Below are positions 48,628 to 57,691 of a stretch of 64,000 nt of DNA, piece after piece (within the stretch, counting starts at the first letter, position 1; every line of letters begins with the position of its first letter). Location: the NCBI RefSeq assembly GCF_003966125.1, contig NZ_RXMA01000020.1:1-64000 (forward strand), written 5' to 3'. This DNA is from Azospirillum griseum. GTDB taxonomy: Bacteria; Pseudomonadota; Alphaproteobacteria; Azospirillales; Azospirillaceae. A program made the translations under genes and the position numbers. Under the pieces are notes generated by a model. That model saw only the letters and a list, made by a program, of their open reading frames with translations. It was not told where the DNA came from and ran no database searches.

Positions 48628-49530
48628 GTGAACAATCGGCTGAGCTTGCAGGACATGGATCTGTTCTGCCAGATCGTCCGCGCGGGCAGTTTCGCGGCGG
48701 CGGCGCGCGCGCTGGGGGTGTCGCCCGCGCTGGTCAGCAAACGGGTGGCGATCCTGGAAGCGGCGATGGACACCCGGCTGTTCCACCGCACCACCCGCGC
48801 CATCAGCCTGACCGACGACGGCGAAACCCTGCATCAATGGTCGGTGAAGATCCTGGACGATGTCGGCCAGATGCAGGACGTCATCATGAAGGCGCACGAC
48901 CAGCCGCGCGGTGTCCTGCGCATCACCAGCAGCACCGGCTTTGGCCGCAACCGGTTGGCCCCGGCCCTGTCGGAGCTGATGCGCGTCCATCCCGAACTGG
49001 GCATCCAACTGGAGCTGCTGGACCGCCCGGTGGACATCGTGGGGGAGGGGTTCGACGTGGACATCCGCGTCGGCGGTGTCCATGAACCGAATCTGCTGGC
49101 CAAGCCGCTGGCGCGCAATTGGCGGGTGCTGTGCGCCGCCCCGTCCTATCTCGCCACGGTGGGCACGCCGGAAACGCTGGCGGATTTGGCGCACCACCGC
49201 TGCATCGTGATCCGGGAGCGCGACCAGTCCGGCGTCTGGCGCTTGACCGGGCCGAACGGGGTGGAAAGTGTGAAGCCGCCGCCCGGCCTGTCCTCCAACA
49301 ACGGCGAGGTCGTCCATCAGTGGGGCGTGGACGGCCATGGGGTGTTTTTGCGGTCGATCTGGGATGTGGCGGCGGATTTGTGCGCCGGGCGGCTGACGCA
49401 TGTGCTGCCCGCGTACCGGCAGGACGCCGACGTCACCGCGCTCTACGCCCAGCGGCTCGACCAGTCCGGGCGGCTGCGCGCCTGCATCCGCTTCCTGCGC
49501 GATTGGTTCGCGCGCGCCCCCCTGGGCTGA
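48628..49530 (+). CDS. LysR family regulator, probably of tartrate/D-malate use
   Basis: This 300-residue LysR-type activator has an N-terminal helix-turn-helix (DLFCQIVRAGSFAAAARALG, VSKRVAILEAAMDTRLFHRT) and a periplasmic-binding-protein-like effector domain. It starts with a GTG at 48628 and is transcribed away from ttuC across a 90-base region, the usual arrangement for a LysR gene and its target. Its effector is probably the substrate of the dehydrogenase. That link is inferred from position. Confidence 0.92.
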   Translation: MNNRLSLQDMDLFCQIVRAGSFAAAARALGVSPALVSKRVAILEAAMDTRLFHRTTRAISLTDDGETLHQWSVKILDDVGQMQDVIMKAHDQPRGVLRITSSTGFGRNRLAPALSELMRVHPELGIQLELLDRPVDIVGEGFDVDIRVGGVHEPNLLAKPLARNWRVLCAAPSYLATVGTPETLADLAHHRCIVIRERDQSGVWRLTGPNGVESVKPPPGLSSNNGEVVHQWGVDGHGVFLRSIWDVAADLCAGRLTHVLPAYRQDADVTALYAQRLDQSGRLRACIRFLRDWFARAPLG

Positions 49531-49534
49531 GGAA

Positions 49535-50191
49535 TCAAAAAGCGAGGACGCGGTTGAACCAGCGGCCAAGCGGGCCGGTCAGCCGCAGCGCGCCGATGGT
49601 GGCGGCCAGACACAGGCAGCCTTCCGGGTCGGATCGCGGGCTGTGGTCGATGGTGCCGTCGCCAACCGCCATGTCACCGGGACCGAAGGCACCGAAGGCG
49701 TCGGAAAAGCCGCCCTCCAGCACCACGGTCAACTCCAGCCCGTCATGGGTGTGGCGCGGCACCCGCACGCCACCGGCCAGGCGCAGCAGCCGGACCGAGG
49801 CGGTTCCCCCGGCGCGCAGATCCAGCCCCCGCATCCCCGGTTGCAGGAAGCGCCAGCGCTGGCGCTCCAACGGCCCGCGCAGATAGCCGCGCAGCGGGGC
49901 GGGCAAACGCGGGTCGGTTGTGGCGGTGGGGGCCGGATGCGGCGGTCGAGCGCCGATCGACTCCCGGTCGATGCGGGCCATCAGGGCGTCCAGGCAGCCG
50001 GGGGCGAGCGGATCCGGCTCCAACTCCTCCAGCAGGGCACCGCCGACGGCGTCGAGATCGGCCACCGCGTCGCGGCAGCACGGGCAAAAGGCGAGATGGG
50101 TGGCGACGACCAGCGCGGCCCCTTCGCACAGGGCACCGCCCGCGTAGTCGATCAACACCGCCTCGCCCGGATGATGGCTTGGCCCGCTCAT
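49535..50191 (-). CDS. chrR: Zinc-dependent anti-sigma factor ChrR
   Basis: This 218-residue ChrR-type anti-sigma factor inhibits the partner ECF sigma factor until singlet oxygen or peroxides are sensed. The zinc anti-sigma domain has the classic spacing H6, H32, C36, C39 (THLAFCPCC). The C-terminal half is a cupin with a second metal site (VPRHTHDGLELTVVLEG). It lies 69 bases downstream of rpoE in one transcript and ends five bases from the convergent LysR gene. Confidence 0.93.
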   Translation of the reverse strand: MSGPSHHPGEAVLIDYAGGALCEGAALVVATHLAFCPCCRDAVADLDAVGGALLEELEPDPLAPGCLDALMARIDRESIGARPPHPAPTATTDPRLPAPLRGYLRGPLERQRWRFLQPGMRGLDLRAGGTASVRLLRLAGGVRVPRHTHDGLELTVVLEGGFSDAFGAFGPGDMAVGDGTIDHSPRSDPEGCLCLAATIGALRLTGPLGRWFNRVLAF

Positions 50192-50260
50192 GCCCCGATC
50201 CTTCCTGACACCGCCCGTCGCCTCACCAACCCGCGCCACCAATCCGCCCCATCAACCCGC

Positions 50261-50833
50261 TCATCCATCGCGCAAGGCCCGTCGCAGCCGGTCCATCGCC
50301 AGCCGCAGGCGGGATTTGACGGTGCCGAGCGGGATGCCGTGTTCGCTGGAAATCAGGCTGTGGGGTTTGTCCTCGAAATAGGCCATGCGCAGCAAGTCCG
50401 CTTGTTCGGCGGGCAGCGTTTTCAACGCGGCGCGCAGGCGGCTGTTGCATTCCCGCGACTCCACCCGCTGGTCGGCGGATTCGCCCGGCTCGGGCAGCAG
50501 CAGCGGGTCGGTGGGGTCGAACTCCGGCCGTTGCTCCCGCCGCAGCGAATCGACGCGCTTGTTCCGCGCGATGGTGAACATCCAGGTGCTGGCCGACGCC
50601 TGGCGGGGGTCGAAACGGTCGGCCCGCCGCCACACCAGCAGCATCACCTCTTGCACCAGCTCCTCCGCCGCGCCGGAGTCGCAGCCCAACCGGCGCAGAT
50701 AGCTTTTCAGGCGGGGGGCGAAATGCCCGAACAGCGCGCCAAAGGCCAGCCGGTCCTGATCGCGCCCGACGGCGACGAGCAGATCCTCCAGGCTGGTGGC
50801 GGCGAGGGCCGACGCGGCGGCGGGCTGGGTCAT
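50261..50833 (-). CDS. rpoE: ECF sigma factor RpoE (ChrR-linked, ECF11-type)
   Basis: This 190-residue extracytoplasmic-function sigma factor has region 2 (LFGHFAPRLKSYLRRLGC, ELVQEVMLLVWRRADRFDP, STWMFTIARNKRVDSLR) and region 4 (LRAALKTLPAEQADLLRMAY, then GTVKSRLRLAMDRLRRAL). With the following chrR it forms the singlet-oxygen response pair known in Rhodobacter and Azospirillum. The ATG at 50833 begins the real protein; upstream reading is a frame extension. No matching RpoE promoter was recognised by eye in front of it. Confidence 0.94.
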   Translation of the reverse strand: MTQPAAASALAATSLEDLLVAVGRDQDRLAFGALFGHFAPRLKSYLRRLGCDSGAAEELVQEVMLLVWRRADRFDPRQASASTWMFTIARNKRVDSLRREQRPEFDPTDPLLLPEPGESADQRVESRECNSRLRAALKTLPAEQADLLRMAYFEDKPHSLISSEHGIPLGTVKSRLRLAMDRLRRALRDG

Positions 50834-51143
50834 GCCCCCATTCAAGGCGAACAACCGCGCGGGCACAAGCGGGGGACAGCCCGCATCCCCGCTGCGGCGC
50901 GCGACCCTGCCTTGCGCGCGCCCCTTTTTCGCCATCGCCCCTTTTTCGCCATGATTGTGCCCGATACGCAAACCACCGCCGCACGGATCCCCGCCAGGGT
51001 GAGGCCCGCGTGCGCAAAAGGCCGGTCGGGCGTGCAAATCGCGCGGCGGCGTCTTTTTGCACCGCCCACTCCCCTTGGAAACGCACCGGCATTTGCGGTA
51101 GTGTCCGCCCGACCCTCCGAACACCAACGAGCAGTCGCACACG
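50834..51143. other. Intergenic region with a perfect 17-bp tandem duplication
   Basis: These 310 bases between the divergent rpoE and ialB-like genes carry no convincing reading frame. They hold the unit CGCCCCTTTTTCGCCAT twice in perfect tandem (50919-50952). Promoters for both genes must lie here, but I could not fix them. Confidence 0.7.
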
Positions 51144-51692
51144 ATGTTGTCCTTCCGCGCCATCCGCCGCCCTCTGGGGGCCGTCCTGGTTCTCGCCGCG
51201 TCCCTGACGGCGGCGGCCACGACCACGGCCAGCGCCGCCGACCCGCGTCTTCTCGGCACCTTCAAGGATTGGAGCGCCTTCGCCTTCGAAGAGAATGGCA
51301 AGAAGGTCTGCTACATCTCCAGCCAGCCGAAGAAGAAGGAACCGGCGACGGCCAAGCGTGGCGACGTTTATGTCCTCGTCACCCACCGCCCGGCGGAAAA
51401 GACGCTGGACGTGGTGAGCTTCATCGCCGGTTACGCCTTCAAGAAGGACAGCGAAACCACGCTGGACATCGGCGGCAAGCCGTTCAAGCTGTTCACCGAC
51501 GGTGAAACCGCCTGGGCGCGCGACGCCGAAACCGACAAGGCCGTGACCGCCGCGCTGCGCGATGCCAAGGGCAAGCCGATGGTGGTCAAGGGCAGCTCCG
51601 CCCGTGGCACCAAGACGACCGACACCTACAGCCTGGACGGCGTCACCCAGGCCTATGACGCCATCAACCAGGCCTGCGGCGTGAAGCGCTGA
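51144..51692 (+). CDS. Invasion-associated locus B (IalB) family periplasmic protein
   Basis: This 182-residue exported protein has a signal peptide ending at ASAAD around residue 33. The mature part has the IalB pattern: FKDWSAFAFEENGKKVCYIS, VYVLVTHRPAEKTLDVVSFI, GGKPFKLFTDGETAWA and a C-terminal cysteine (NQACGVKR) that probably pairs with the first. Family members occur widely in free-living alphaproteobacteria; the function outside Bartonella is unknown. Confidence 0.9.
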   Translation: MLSFRAIRRPLGAVLVLAASLTAAATTTASAADPRLLGTFKDWSAFAFEENGKKVCYISSQPKKKEPATAKRGDVYVLVTHRPAEKTLDVVSFIAGYAFKKDSETTLDIGGKPFKLFTDGETAWARDAETDKAVTAALRDAKGKPMVVKGSSARGTKTTDTYSLDGVTQAYDAINQACGVKR

Positions 51693-51780
51693 CGGTTTCG
51701 GGGTGGCCGACGGTGGAGAATGCACGACGCCGTCGCTTGGTCTTTTGACTCTTCCCGCTCATGGCCTTATTTAAGGGGCC

Positions 51781-52947
51781 ATGAGCGCCTCCAATCATGC
51801 AAACGCCTTTGCCCTGCCCGCCGTTGATGCGGACGGGCGCAAGAATCTTGTCGGCCTGTCCCGCGACGAGCTGGAAGCCGAAATGCTGTCCATCGGCCTG
51901 GAGAAATTCCGGGCGCGCCAGCTTTGGCACTGGATTTACCACCGTGGGGCCACCGATTTCGCGGTGATGACCACGCTGGCCAAGCCGGTGCGCGAAAAGA
52001 TGGCCGATCACTACGCCATCGCCCGCCCGACGGTGGTGAAGGATCTGAAATCGACGGACGGCACCCGCAAATGGCTGCTGCGGATGCCCGACGGGCAGGA
52101 GGTGGAAAGCGTCCACATCCCCGAAGAGGATCGCGGCACGCTGTGCGTCTCCTCGCAGGTCGGCTGCACGCTGACCTGCCGCTTCTGCCACACCGGCACG
52201 CAACGGCTGGTGCGCAACCTCGACGCCTCGGAAATTCTGGCGCAGGTCATGTTGGCCCGTGACATGCTGGACGAATGGCCCGCCCCGCCCGACGGGCGGA
52301 TGCTGTCCAACATCGTCATGATGGGCATGGGCGAACCGCTGTTCAATTACGAGAACGTCGCCAAGGCGTTGAAGATCGTGATGGACGGCGACGGCATTTC
52401 GATTTCCAAGCGCCGCATCACCCTGTCCACCTCCGGCGTGGTCCCGGCCATGCGCCGCTGCGGCGAGGAGCTGAACGTCAATCTGGCGGTCAGCCTGCAC
52501 GCGGTGACGGACGAGCTGCGCGACATCATCATGCCGATCAACCGCAAATACCCGTTGCGGGATCTGATGGCCGCCTGCCGCGACTATCCCGGCCTGTCCA
52601 ACGCCCGCCGCATCACCTTTGAATATGTGATGCTGAAGGGCATCAACGACAGCCCCGCCGACGCCCGCGCGCTGGTGAAGCTGTTGGAAGGCGTTCCGGC
52701 CAAGATCAACCTGATCCCCTTCAACCCCTGGCCGGGCGCGCCCTACGAACGCTCCACCGACCGGGCGATCCAGGTGTTCGGCGATCTGGTCAACAACGCC
52801 GGGTACGCCAGCCCCGTCCGCACCCCGCGCGGCGAGGACATCATGGCGGCCTGCGGCCAGTTGAAGAGCGAAAGCCTGCGCCTGACCGCCGCCGAACGCG
52901 CGGCCATCGACAAGGTCATCGCCGAAAAGGACGCGGAGCTGGCCTGA
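51781..52947 (+). CDS. rlmN: Dual-specificity RNA methyltransferase RlmN
   Basis: This 388-residue radical SAM enzyme methylates C2 of A2503 in 23S rRNA and A37 in some tRNAs. The iron-sulfur cysteines are C129, C133 and C136 (CTLTCRFC). [29 protein letters not shown] and the C-terminal catalytic cysteine region around MAACGQL are all present. Length is typical. The ATG follows AAGGGGCC closely. Confidence 0.97.
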   Translation: MSASNHANAFALPAVDADGRKNLVGLSRDELEAEMLSIGLEKFRARQLWHWIYHRGATDFAVMTTLAKPVREKMADHYAIARPTVVKDLKSTDGTRKWLLRMPDGQEVESVHIPEEDRGTLCVSSQVGCTLTCRFCHTGTQRLVRNLDASEILAQVMLARDMLDEWPAPPDGRMLSNIVMMGMGEPLFNYENVAKALKIVMDGDGISISKRRITLSTSGVVPAMRRCGEELNVNLAVSLHAVTDELRDIIMPINRKYPLRDLMAACRDYPGLSNARRITFEYVMLKGINDSPADARALVKLLEGVPAKINLIPFNPWPGAPYERSTDRAIQVFGDLVNNAGYASPVRTPRGEDIMAACGQLKSESLRLTAAERAAIDKVIAEKDAELA

Positions 52948-53104
52948 CGCCGCTCCGTGGGGCGGGGGAAAGGTCATTCCCCCGTATGCCCTTTGCCCAG
53001 CCCCAAATTCCCACTGCCCGGCTTGACAAGGCGTGAAGGCGCGCGGGATGCTTTTCCGCCACGCCTTTGCGTGCGCTCACACATCCGTCGGGGAGACATC
53101 AGGG

Positions 53105-54706
53105 ATGACCAGCCTCAAGCACGGCCTGTTCGGTGCGGCCGCCATCGCCTTTTCCGTTTTTGCGCCGACCGCGCCGGTTTTGGCCGACACGCCCAAGGAT
53201 TCGCTGGTGATGGCGTGGCAGTTCGACGACATCGTCGGCCTCGACCCCGCCGAGATTTTTGAGTTCTCCGGCGCGGAATACGGCGCGCAGGTCTATGACC
53301 GGCTCATCAACATCAACCCCAAGGACGTCAGCCAGATCAGCGGCGAGGTGGCCGAAAGCTGGACCGTGTCGGACGACGGCAAGGTCTTCACCTTCAAAAT
53401 CCGCGACGGCATCAAGTTCCATTCCGGCAACCCGCTGACCGCCGAGGACGCGGCCTATTCGCTGCGCCGGGCGGTGAAGCTGAACAAGGGGCCGGCCTTC
53501 ATCCTGGGTCAGTTCGGCCTGACGCCCGAAAACGTCGATTCGAAGGTCAAGGCCACCGACCCGCGCACGCTGGTGTTCACCACCGAACAGGTCTACGCCC
53601 CCACCTTCGTGCTGAACTGCCTGACCGCCGGTGTGGCGTCGGTCGTCGATTCCAAGCTGGTGCAGAGCAAGGAGAAGGACGGCGATTTCGGCGCGGCCTG
53701 GCTGCGCCTGAACTCCGCCGGGTCCGGCCCCTTCCAGTTGAAGCAGTGGAAGGCGAGCGAGCTGCTGACGCTCGACGCCAACCCGAATTACTGGCGCGGC
53801 GCGCCCGCGCTCAAGCGCGTGCTGATCCGCCACATCGCCGAACCGGCCACCCAGCGGCTGTTGCTGGAAAAAGGTGACGTGGACGTCGCCCGCAACCTGA
53901 AGCCGGAGCAGTTCGAGCCGCTGAAGGCCAACAGCGCCGTGCGGCTGGTCCAGGCCCCCAAGGGCACGCTGTGGTACGTCGGCCTCAACCAGAAGAACCC
54001 GGCGCTGGCCAAGCCGGAGGTGCGGGAGGCGATGAAGTACCTCGTCGATTACGAGGGCATGGCCAAGACCATCATGAACGGTCAGGCCACCATCCACCAA
54101 ACCTTCCTGCCCGACGGCTTCCTGGGCGCGCTGAACGACACCCCCTACCGCTACGACCCGGCCAAGGCCAAGGAGCTGCTGGCCAAGGCGGGCTACCCCA
54201 ACGGCTTCACGGTGACGCTCGACATGCGCAACACCACGCCGACGCAGGACATGGCCCAGGCCATCCAGGCCAGTGCCGCCGCCGGTGGGGTGAAGATCGA
54301 GATCATCCCCGGCGACGGCAAGCAGGTGCTGACCAAATACCGCGCCCGCAACCACGACATGATCATTTACCAGTGGGGGGCCGATTACCAGGACCCGCAC
54401 ACCAACGCCGAAACCTTCGCCGCCAACCCGGACAACAGCGACACCGCCAAGTCCAAGCCGTTGTCCTGGCGCAACGCCTGGGACATCCCGGAGCTGACCA
54501 AGAAGACCAACGCCGCCGTGATCGAGCGCGACGCGGCCAAGCGCGCCGCGACCTATCAGGAGCTGCAACGCACGGTTCTGGCCGAATCGCCCTTCGTCAT
54601 CATGTTCCAGCAGATCGAGGTGGTGGCGGAGCGCAGCAACCTGACCGGCATGGTCTGGGGGCCGAGCTTTGACAGCAACGTCTATTGGAAGGCGTCGAAG
54701 AAGTGA
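53105..54706 (+). CDS. ABC transporter peptide-type substrate-binding protein
   Basis: This 533-residue periplasmic binding protein of the SBP_bac_5 (dipeptide/oligopeptide) family has a signal peptide cleaved near VLADT (residue 28). Family features include the early EVAESWTVSDDGKVFTFKIRDG and KFHSGNPLTAEDAAYSLRRA, and the later QWGADYQDPHTNAETF. The ATG at 53105 follows CATCAGGG; the earlier start is less fitting. No permease or ATPase genes adjoin, and a terminator follows at once, so it is an orphan component. Confidence 0.92.
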   Translation: MTSLKHGLFGAAAIAFSVFAPTAPVLADTPKDSLVMAWQFDDIVGLDPAEIFEFSGAEYGAQVYDRLININPKDVSQISGEVAESWTVSDDGKVFTFKIRDGIKFHSGNPLTAEDAAYSLRRAVKLNKGPAFILGQFGLTPENVDSKVKATDPRTLVFTTEQVYAPTFVLNCLTAGVASVVDSKLVQSKEKDGDFGAAWLRLNSAGSGPFQLKQWKASELLTLDANPNYWRGAPALKRVLIRHIAEPATQRLLLEKGDVDVARNLKPEQFEPLKANSAVRLVQAPKGTLWYVGLNQKNPALAKPEVREAMKYLVDYEGMAKTIMNGQATIHQTFLPDGFLGALNDTPYRYDPAKAKELLAKAGYPNGFTVTLDMRNTTPTQDMAQAIQASAAAGGVKIEIIPGDGKQVLTKYRARNHDMIIYQWGADYQDPHTNAETFAANPDNSDTAKSKPLSWRNAWDIPELTKKTNAAVIERDAAKRAATYQELQRTVLAESPFVIMFQQIEVVAERSNLTGMVWGPSFDSNVYWKASKK

Positions 54707-54712
54707 CGACAC

Positions 54713-54750
54713 CGCCCCGCCTCCGGGTTGGAGGCGGGGCGTTCGTTTTG
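54713..54750 (+). terminator. Terminator after the peptide-binding protein gene
   Basis: A perfect 12-bp stem (CGCCCCGCCTCC / GGAGGCGGGGCG) with a GGGTT loop is followed by TTCGTTTTG. It begins seven bases past the stop codon. Its tail is part of the triplicated unit that follows. Confidence 0.88.
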
Positions 54751-54785
54751 CCTGGGTTCGTTTTGCCTGGGTTCGTTTTGCTTGG
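54741..54785 (+). repeat. Triplicated 15-bp unit in a terminator tail
   Basis: GTTCGTTTTGCCTGG occurs three times in perfect register (the third copy with one change). The unit contains the T-rich tail of the preceding terminator, so the tail was copied twice. Confidence 0.9.
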
Positions 54786-54806
54786 GAGACGGCGGGTTGC
54801 CGTGGG

Positions 54807-55406
54807 TTACGCCCAGGCCCCGGCGTCCGCCACCACCACGGCCTGCGTGTCGCTCAGGCTGGTCAGCACGGCGCGCTGAAGCTCCGCCGCCGTCACCACG
54901 CCGCCCCGGCCATCGGGCAGGTCGCGGGTGGCGGTCGCCGCCTCCACCACCGTCACCCGCCATCCGCGATCATTGGCCCCGCGCACGGTGCTGCTGACGC
55001 AATTGTGCGTCATGAATCCGGCGATGATGAGTTCGCGGCGGCCGGTGGCCCGCGCCACCTCCTCCAGCGTCGTGCCGGTGAAGCTGTTGGCTTTCGACTT
55101 GACCACCACCGTTTCGCCCTCCACCGGGGCGACGGCGGGGATGATCGCCGCGAACGGACCGTCGGGGTTGAAGATCGGGCTGCCCGGCAGGCTGTGATGA
55201 ACGACATGGACGACCGGGACCGCGTGGGCGCGGGCCAGCGCCAGCAGGGCGGCGGCCTGCTCCACCGCCGCGTCCACCCCGACCAGCGGCAGCGCGCCGT
55301 CGGTGTATTCGCGCTGAAGGTCGATCAGCACCAGAACGGCGGCGTCGAGCGGGCTGGGGGTCAGCGGCGCGCCCGCCATGCTCAGGATCGTCCGGGCTTC
55401 GGTCAT
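54807..55406 (-). CDS. Cysteine hydrolase, isochorismatase superfamily
   Basis: This 199-residue isochorismatase-fold hydrolase has the catalytic triad Asp29 (VLIDLQ), Lys near 103-105 (VVKSKANSF) and Cys136 (MTHNCVSST). The cis-peptide region before the cysteine (IIAGFMTHNC) is typical. Substrates in the family are amides such as nicotinamide, ureidoacrylate or isochorismate; the exact one cannot be told. It is transcribed away from a LysR gene with a palindrome between, so it is the likely target of that regulator. Confidence 0.9.
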   Translation of the reverse strand: MTEARTILSMAGAPLTPSPLDAAVLVLIDLQREYTDGALPLVGVDAAVEQAAALLALARAHAVPVVHVVHHSLPGSPIFNPDGPFAAIIPAVAPVEGETVVVKSKANSFTGTTLEEVARATGRRELIIAGFMTHNCVSSTVRGANDRGWRVTVVEAATATRDLPDGRGGVVTAAELQRAVLTSLSDTQAVVVADAGAWA

Positions 55407-55496
55407 CGGATGGGGCCTTTCTGAAAGGATTGTTGGTGTCGGGGTGATCCTGCCCGGTTCAGGATCGAACGGACATCCGCTAAGATCGGTCGCTCA

Positions 55497-55514
55497 CTGT
55501 TCAAAAATGAACAG
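55497..55514. promoter_or_regulatory. LysR-type operator
   Basis: The perfect palindrome CTGTTCA-AAAA-TGAACAG is 18 bp long and stands 21 bases before the LysR start codon. It contains a T-N11-A type core. It lies between the LysR gene and the divergent cysteine hydrolase gene and is the probable binding site for both. Confidence 0.72.
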
Positions 55515-55535
55515 TCGCAGGGTGGGGAAGCGGCG

Positions 55536-56378
55536 ATGGATTGGGACGATCTGCGGGTGTTTCTGGAGGTGGCGCGCGGCGGCAGCCTGTCGGCGGCGGC
55601 GCGGACCCTGCGCCTCAGCCACGCCACCGTCGGGCGGCGGCTGGCCGCGCTGGAGGCGGGCTTGGGCCGGACCCTGATGGAACGCCGCCCCGACGGCCAC
55701 CGCCTGACCGACGACGGCGAGGCGGTGCGCGCGCTGGCCGAGGCGATGGACGAACGGGCGCAGGCCATCCTGCGGCGGGAGGGTGCCGGTGGCGGCCTGA
55801 GCGGGACCGTGCGGGTGACGATGACGCAGGCGATGGCCGACCGTTTCCTGGTCCCCCGGCTGGGGTCGCTCCGCGCCGCCCATCCCGACCTGGATCTGGA
55901 GATCATCACCGACAACCGGACCCTTAGCCTCGCCCGGCGCGAAGCCGACCTGGCGATCCGTCTGGCCCGGCCGCGCCAGGGGGAGTTGATCGGGCGGCGG
56001 CTGGCGACGCTGGGCTATGGCCTCTACACCATCCCCGGCGCGCCCGACACACTGATCGGCTATGACGAAACCCTGGCCGATCTGCCCGAAGCGCAATGGC
56101 TGGCTCAGCATGGCGGCGGTCGGCGGATGGGCTTCCGCGCCAACAGCGTGTTGGGCCAATTGGCCGCCACGCTGGCGGGATTCGGCATCGCCTTCCTGCC
56201 CTGCCTGCTGGCGGCGGGCGAACCCGGCCTGATCCGCCTGCCGCTGCCCGGCCCGCCGTTGACTCGTGAAGCCTGGCTGCTGGTCCACCGCGACCGCAAG
56301 GACGTCCCGCGCGTCCGCGCCGTCCTCGACCACATCGCCACCGTCTTCGCCCGCGACCGGGCGCTGTTGGAAGGGTGA
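55536..56378 (+). CDS. LysR family transcriptional regulator
   Basis: This 280-residue regulator has the LysR helix-turn-helix at residues 2-60 (DLRVFLEVARGGSLSAAART, LSHATVGRRLAALEAGLGR) and a short effector domain with SGTVRVTMTQAMADRFLVPR. It belongs to the small LysR group acting on neighbouring enzymes. It is divergent from the cysteine hydrolase. Downstream sequence turns abruptly AT-rich. Confidence 0.92.
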   Translation: MDWDDLRVFLEVARGGSLSAAARTLRLSHATVGRRLAALEAGLGRTLMERRPDGHRLTDDGEAVRALAEAMDERAQAILRREGAGGGLSGTVRVTMTQAMADRFLVPRLGSLRAAHPDLDLEIITDNRTLSLARREADLAIRLARPRQGELIGRRLATLGYGLYTIPGAPDTLIGYDETLADLPEAQWLAQHGGGRRMGFRANSVLGQLAATLAGFGIAFLPCLLAAGEPGLIRLPLPGPPLTREAWLLVHRDRKDVPRVRAVLDHIATVFARDRALLEG

Positions 56379-56707
56379 GGGAAGATTAATGCATTGAATA
56401 GGAATTCAAAGGGTTTCGATTGAGAGGATGATTTTCCTATGGTTGCAATTGTTCTTGCCGCCATTGATTGCCCTTAATACTATCCTTCTGGGAAGGTGGG
56501 GGGATTTAGGAATAAGATTTACAGGAAATTAACTGCGTCATTTTTGCTTTAGATAGTATTATGCGTTGCTCCCGCTATTAATATTGGATTTTGATTCTAG
56601 AGTGTAGATCTAGTAAGAATCTAATTGATTGATGCACAAATAGTTTTGCATAGTGCTCAGGTAATTCAACAGATTTTGAATCGTGCTTCGCTGATCTGGA
56701 GAACATT
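56379..56707. other. AT-rich gap before an orphan gene
   Basis: These 329 bases are strongly AT-rich compared with the LysR gene to the left. No reading frame in them has coding character. They probably hold the promoter of the AT-rich gene at 56708 and mark the left edge of an acquired piece. No repeats or attachment-like sites were recognised. Confidence 0.55.
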
Positions 56708-57487
56708 ATGGACATGGCTGCTGTCGGTTCTGCTCTTAAAGATGCAATCTCTGTGGCAAGAGATGGAGTTGATGTTGTTGCTAATATACTTAGGGTTGGT
56801 AGAAATATTCCTGGGTTAATACCAGAAAACTTAATTAATAGAATCGGAGGGGGAGGAGAAATAGATACACATGAAGCTGGAGTAAGTTTTGCTGACACAT
56901 TGGCAATGGATTCTTATACATTTTTATTAAGAGCCGGCTGGAAGTTTTCTCTTCCTGCCGATTATAGCGTTGTTGATATGGCTATACTTAAATCCAATGT
57001 CTGGGATTGGACTTATGCAATGTGTCCACCTGGAAGTCGACATTTGACCGAGGAGACCCGATCAGGGCTAAAGGAGCAATACTGCGATCAAGAAAACAAA
57101 AAGATTGTCAAAGGTGGAGTCAATACAAGTGCGCTAAGATTCCTTTGGAGCCCGCTTTCCATTGACTATAATGTTAATTCCGCAGAATTTGATGCAGTAT
57201 ATATTGTTGGGACAATATTAACTGATAAAAAATTCGCCGATATTAACAAATATTCAAAAGTTGTGTTTAGCCCAAGAATCGCACTGATGGTCTCAAAGAA
57301 TGTTGTAACTCCTGTCCGCGACTACGCAAATGTTGCATCTATATTTGGCGGATTAATGAATGTAATTGATAAAGATAGCAGAGATTCCGGAAGAACCGCA
57401 CCTGGATTTTGCTATGACGGGGAACCAAAAACAATTGAGGAAAGAATGCTAAGTATAGAGACGCAGGCTCTATTAGGTATACGCTGA
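56708..57487 (+). CDS. AT-rich orphan protein of unknown function
   Basis: I do not recognise this 259-residue protein. The N-terminus is an amphipathic helix (VGSALKDAISVARDGVDVVA), followed by a glycine run (GGGGE), an aromatic central part (SNVWDWTYAMCPPGSRH) and a final helix (ERMLSIETQALLGIR). It has no signal peptide or clear membrane helix. A GGAG ribosome site sits at good distance before the ATG, so it is likely a real gene. Its base composition differs sharply from both neighbours, suggesting recent transfer. About 200 mostly AT-rich bases follow before cimA. Confidence 0.6.
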   Translation: MDMAAVGSALKDAISVARDGVDVVANILRVGRNIPGLIPENLINRIGGGGEIDTHEAGVSFADTLAMDSYTFLLRAGWKFSLPADYSVVDMAILKSNVWDWTYAMCPPGSRHLTEETRSGLKEQYCDQENKKIVKGGVNTSALRFLWSPLSIDYNVNSAEFDAVYIVGTILTDKKFADINKYSKVVFSPRIALMVSKNVVTPVRDYANVASIFGGLMNVIDKDSRDSGRTAPGFCYDGEPKTIEERMLSIETQALLGIR

Positions 57488-57691
57488 GATAAAATGTATA
57501 GTGAGTTTTCATCTTGTATGTGCGGTCCAATTAATATTTTTTATTGAGACTGAACTCCGTTGCCAAGCGGGGGAGGAATTCGCACGTTTCTTATCAAAAG
57601 CGTTGAGCCGGACCGGCGCATCGTCCATTCTCCGGCCTTTCCGAGGGGGCCGAGGCGGCTCCCGTGATTCCATCGGTCAGGTCAGGCGGCG

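Noticed and set aside
54741..54785. Possible CRISPR-like repeats
   Set aside because: Units are directly adjacent with no spacers and only 15 bp long; no cas genes lie in the window.
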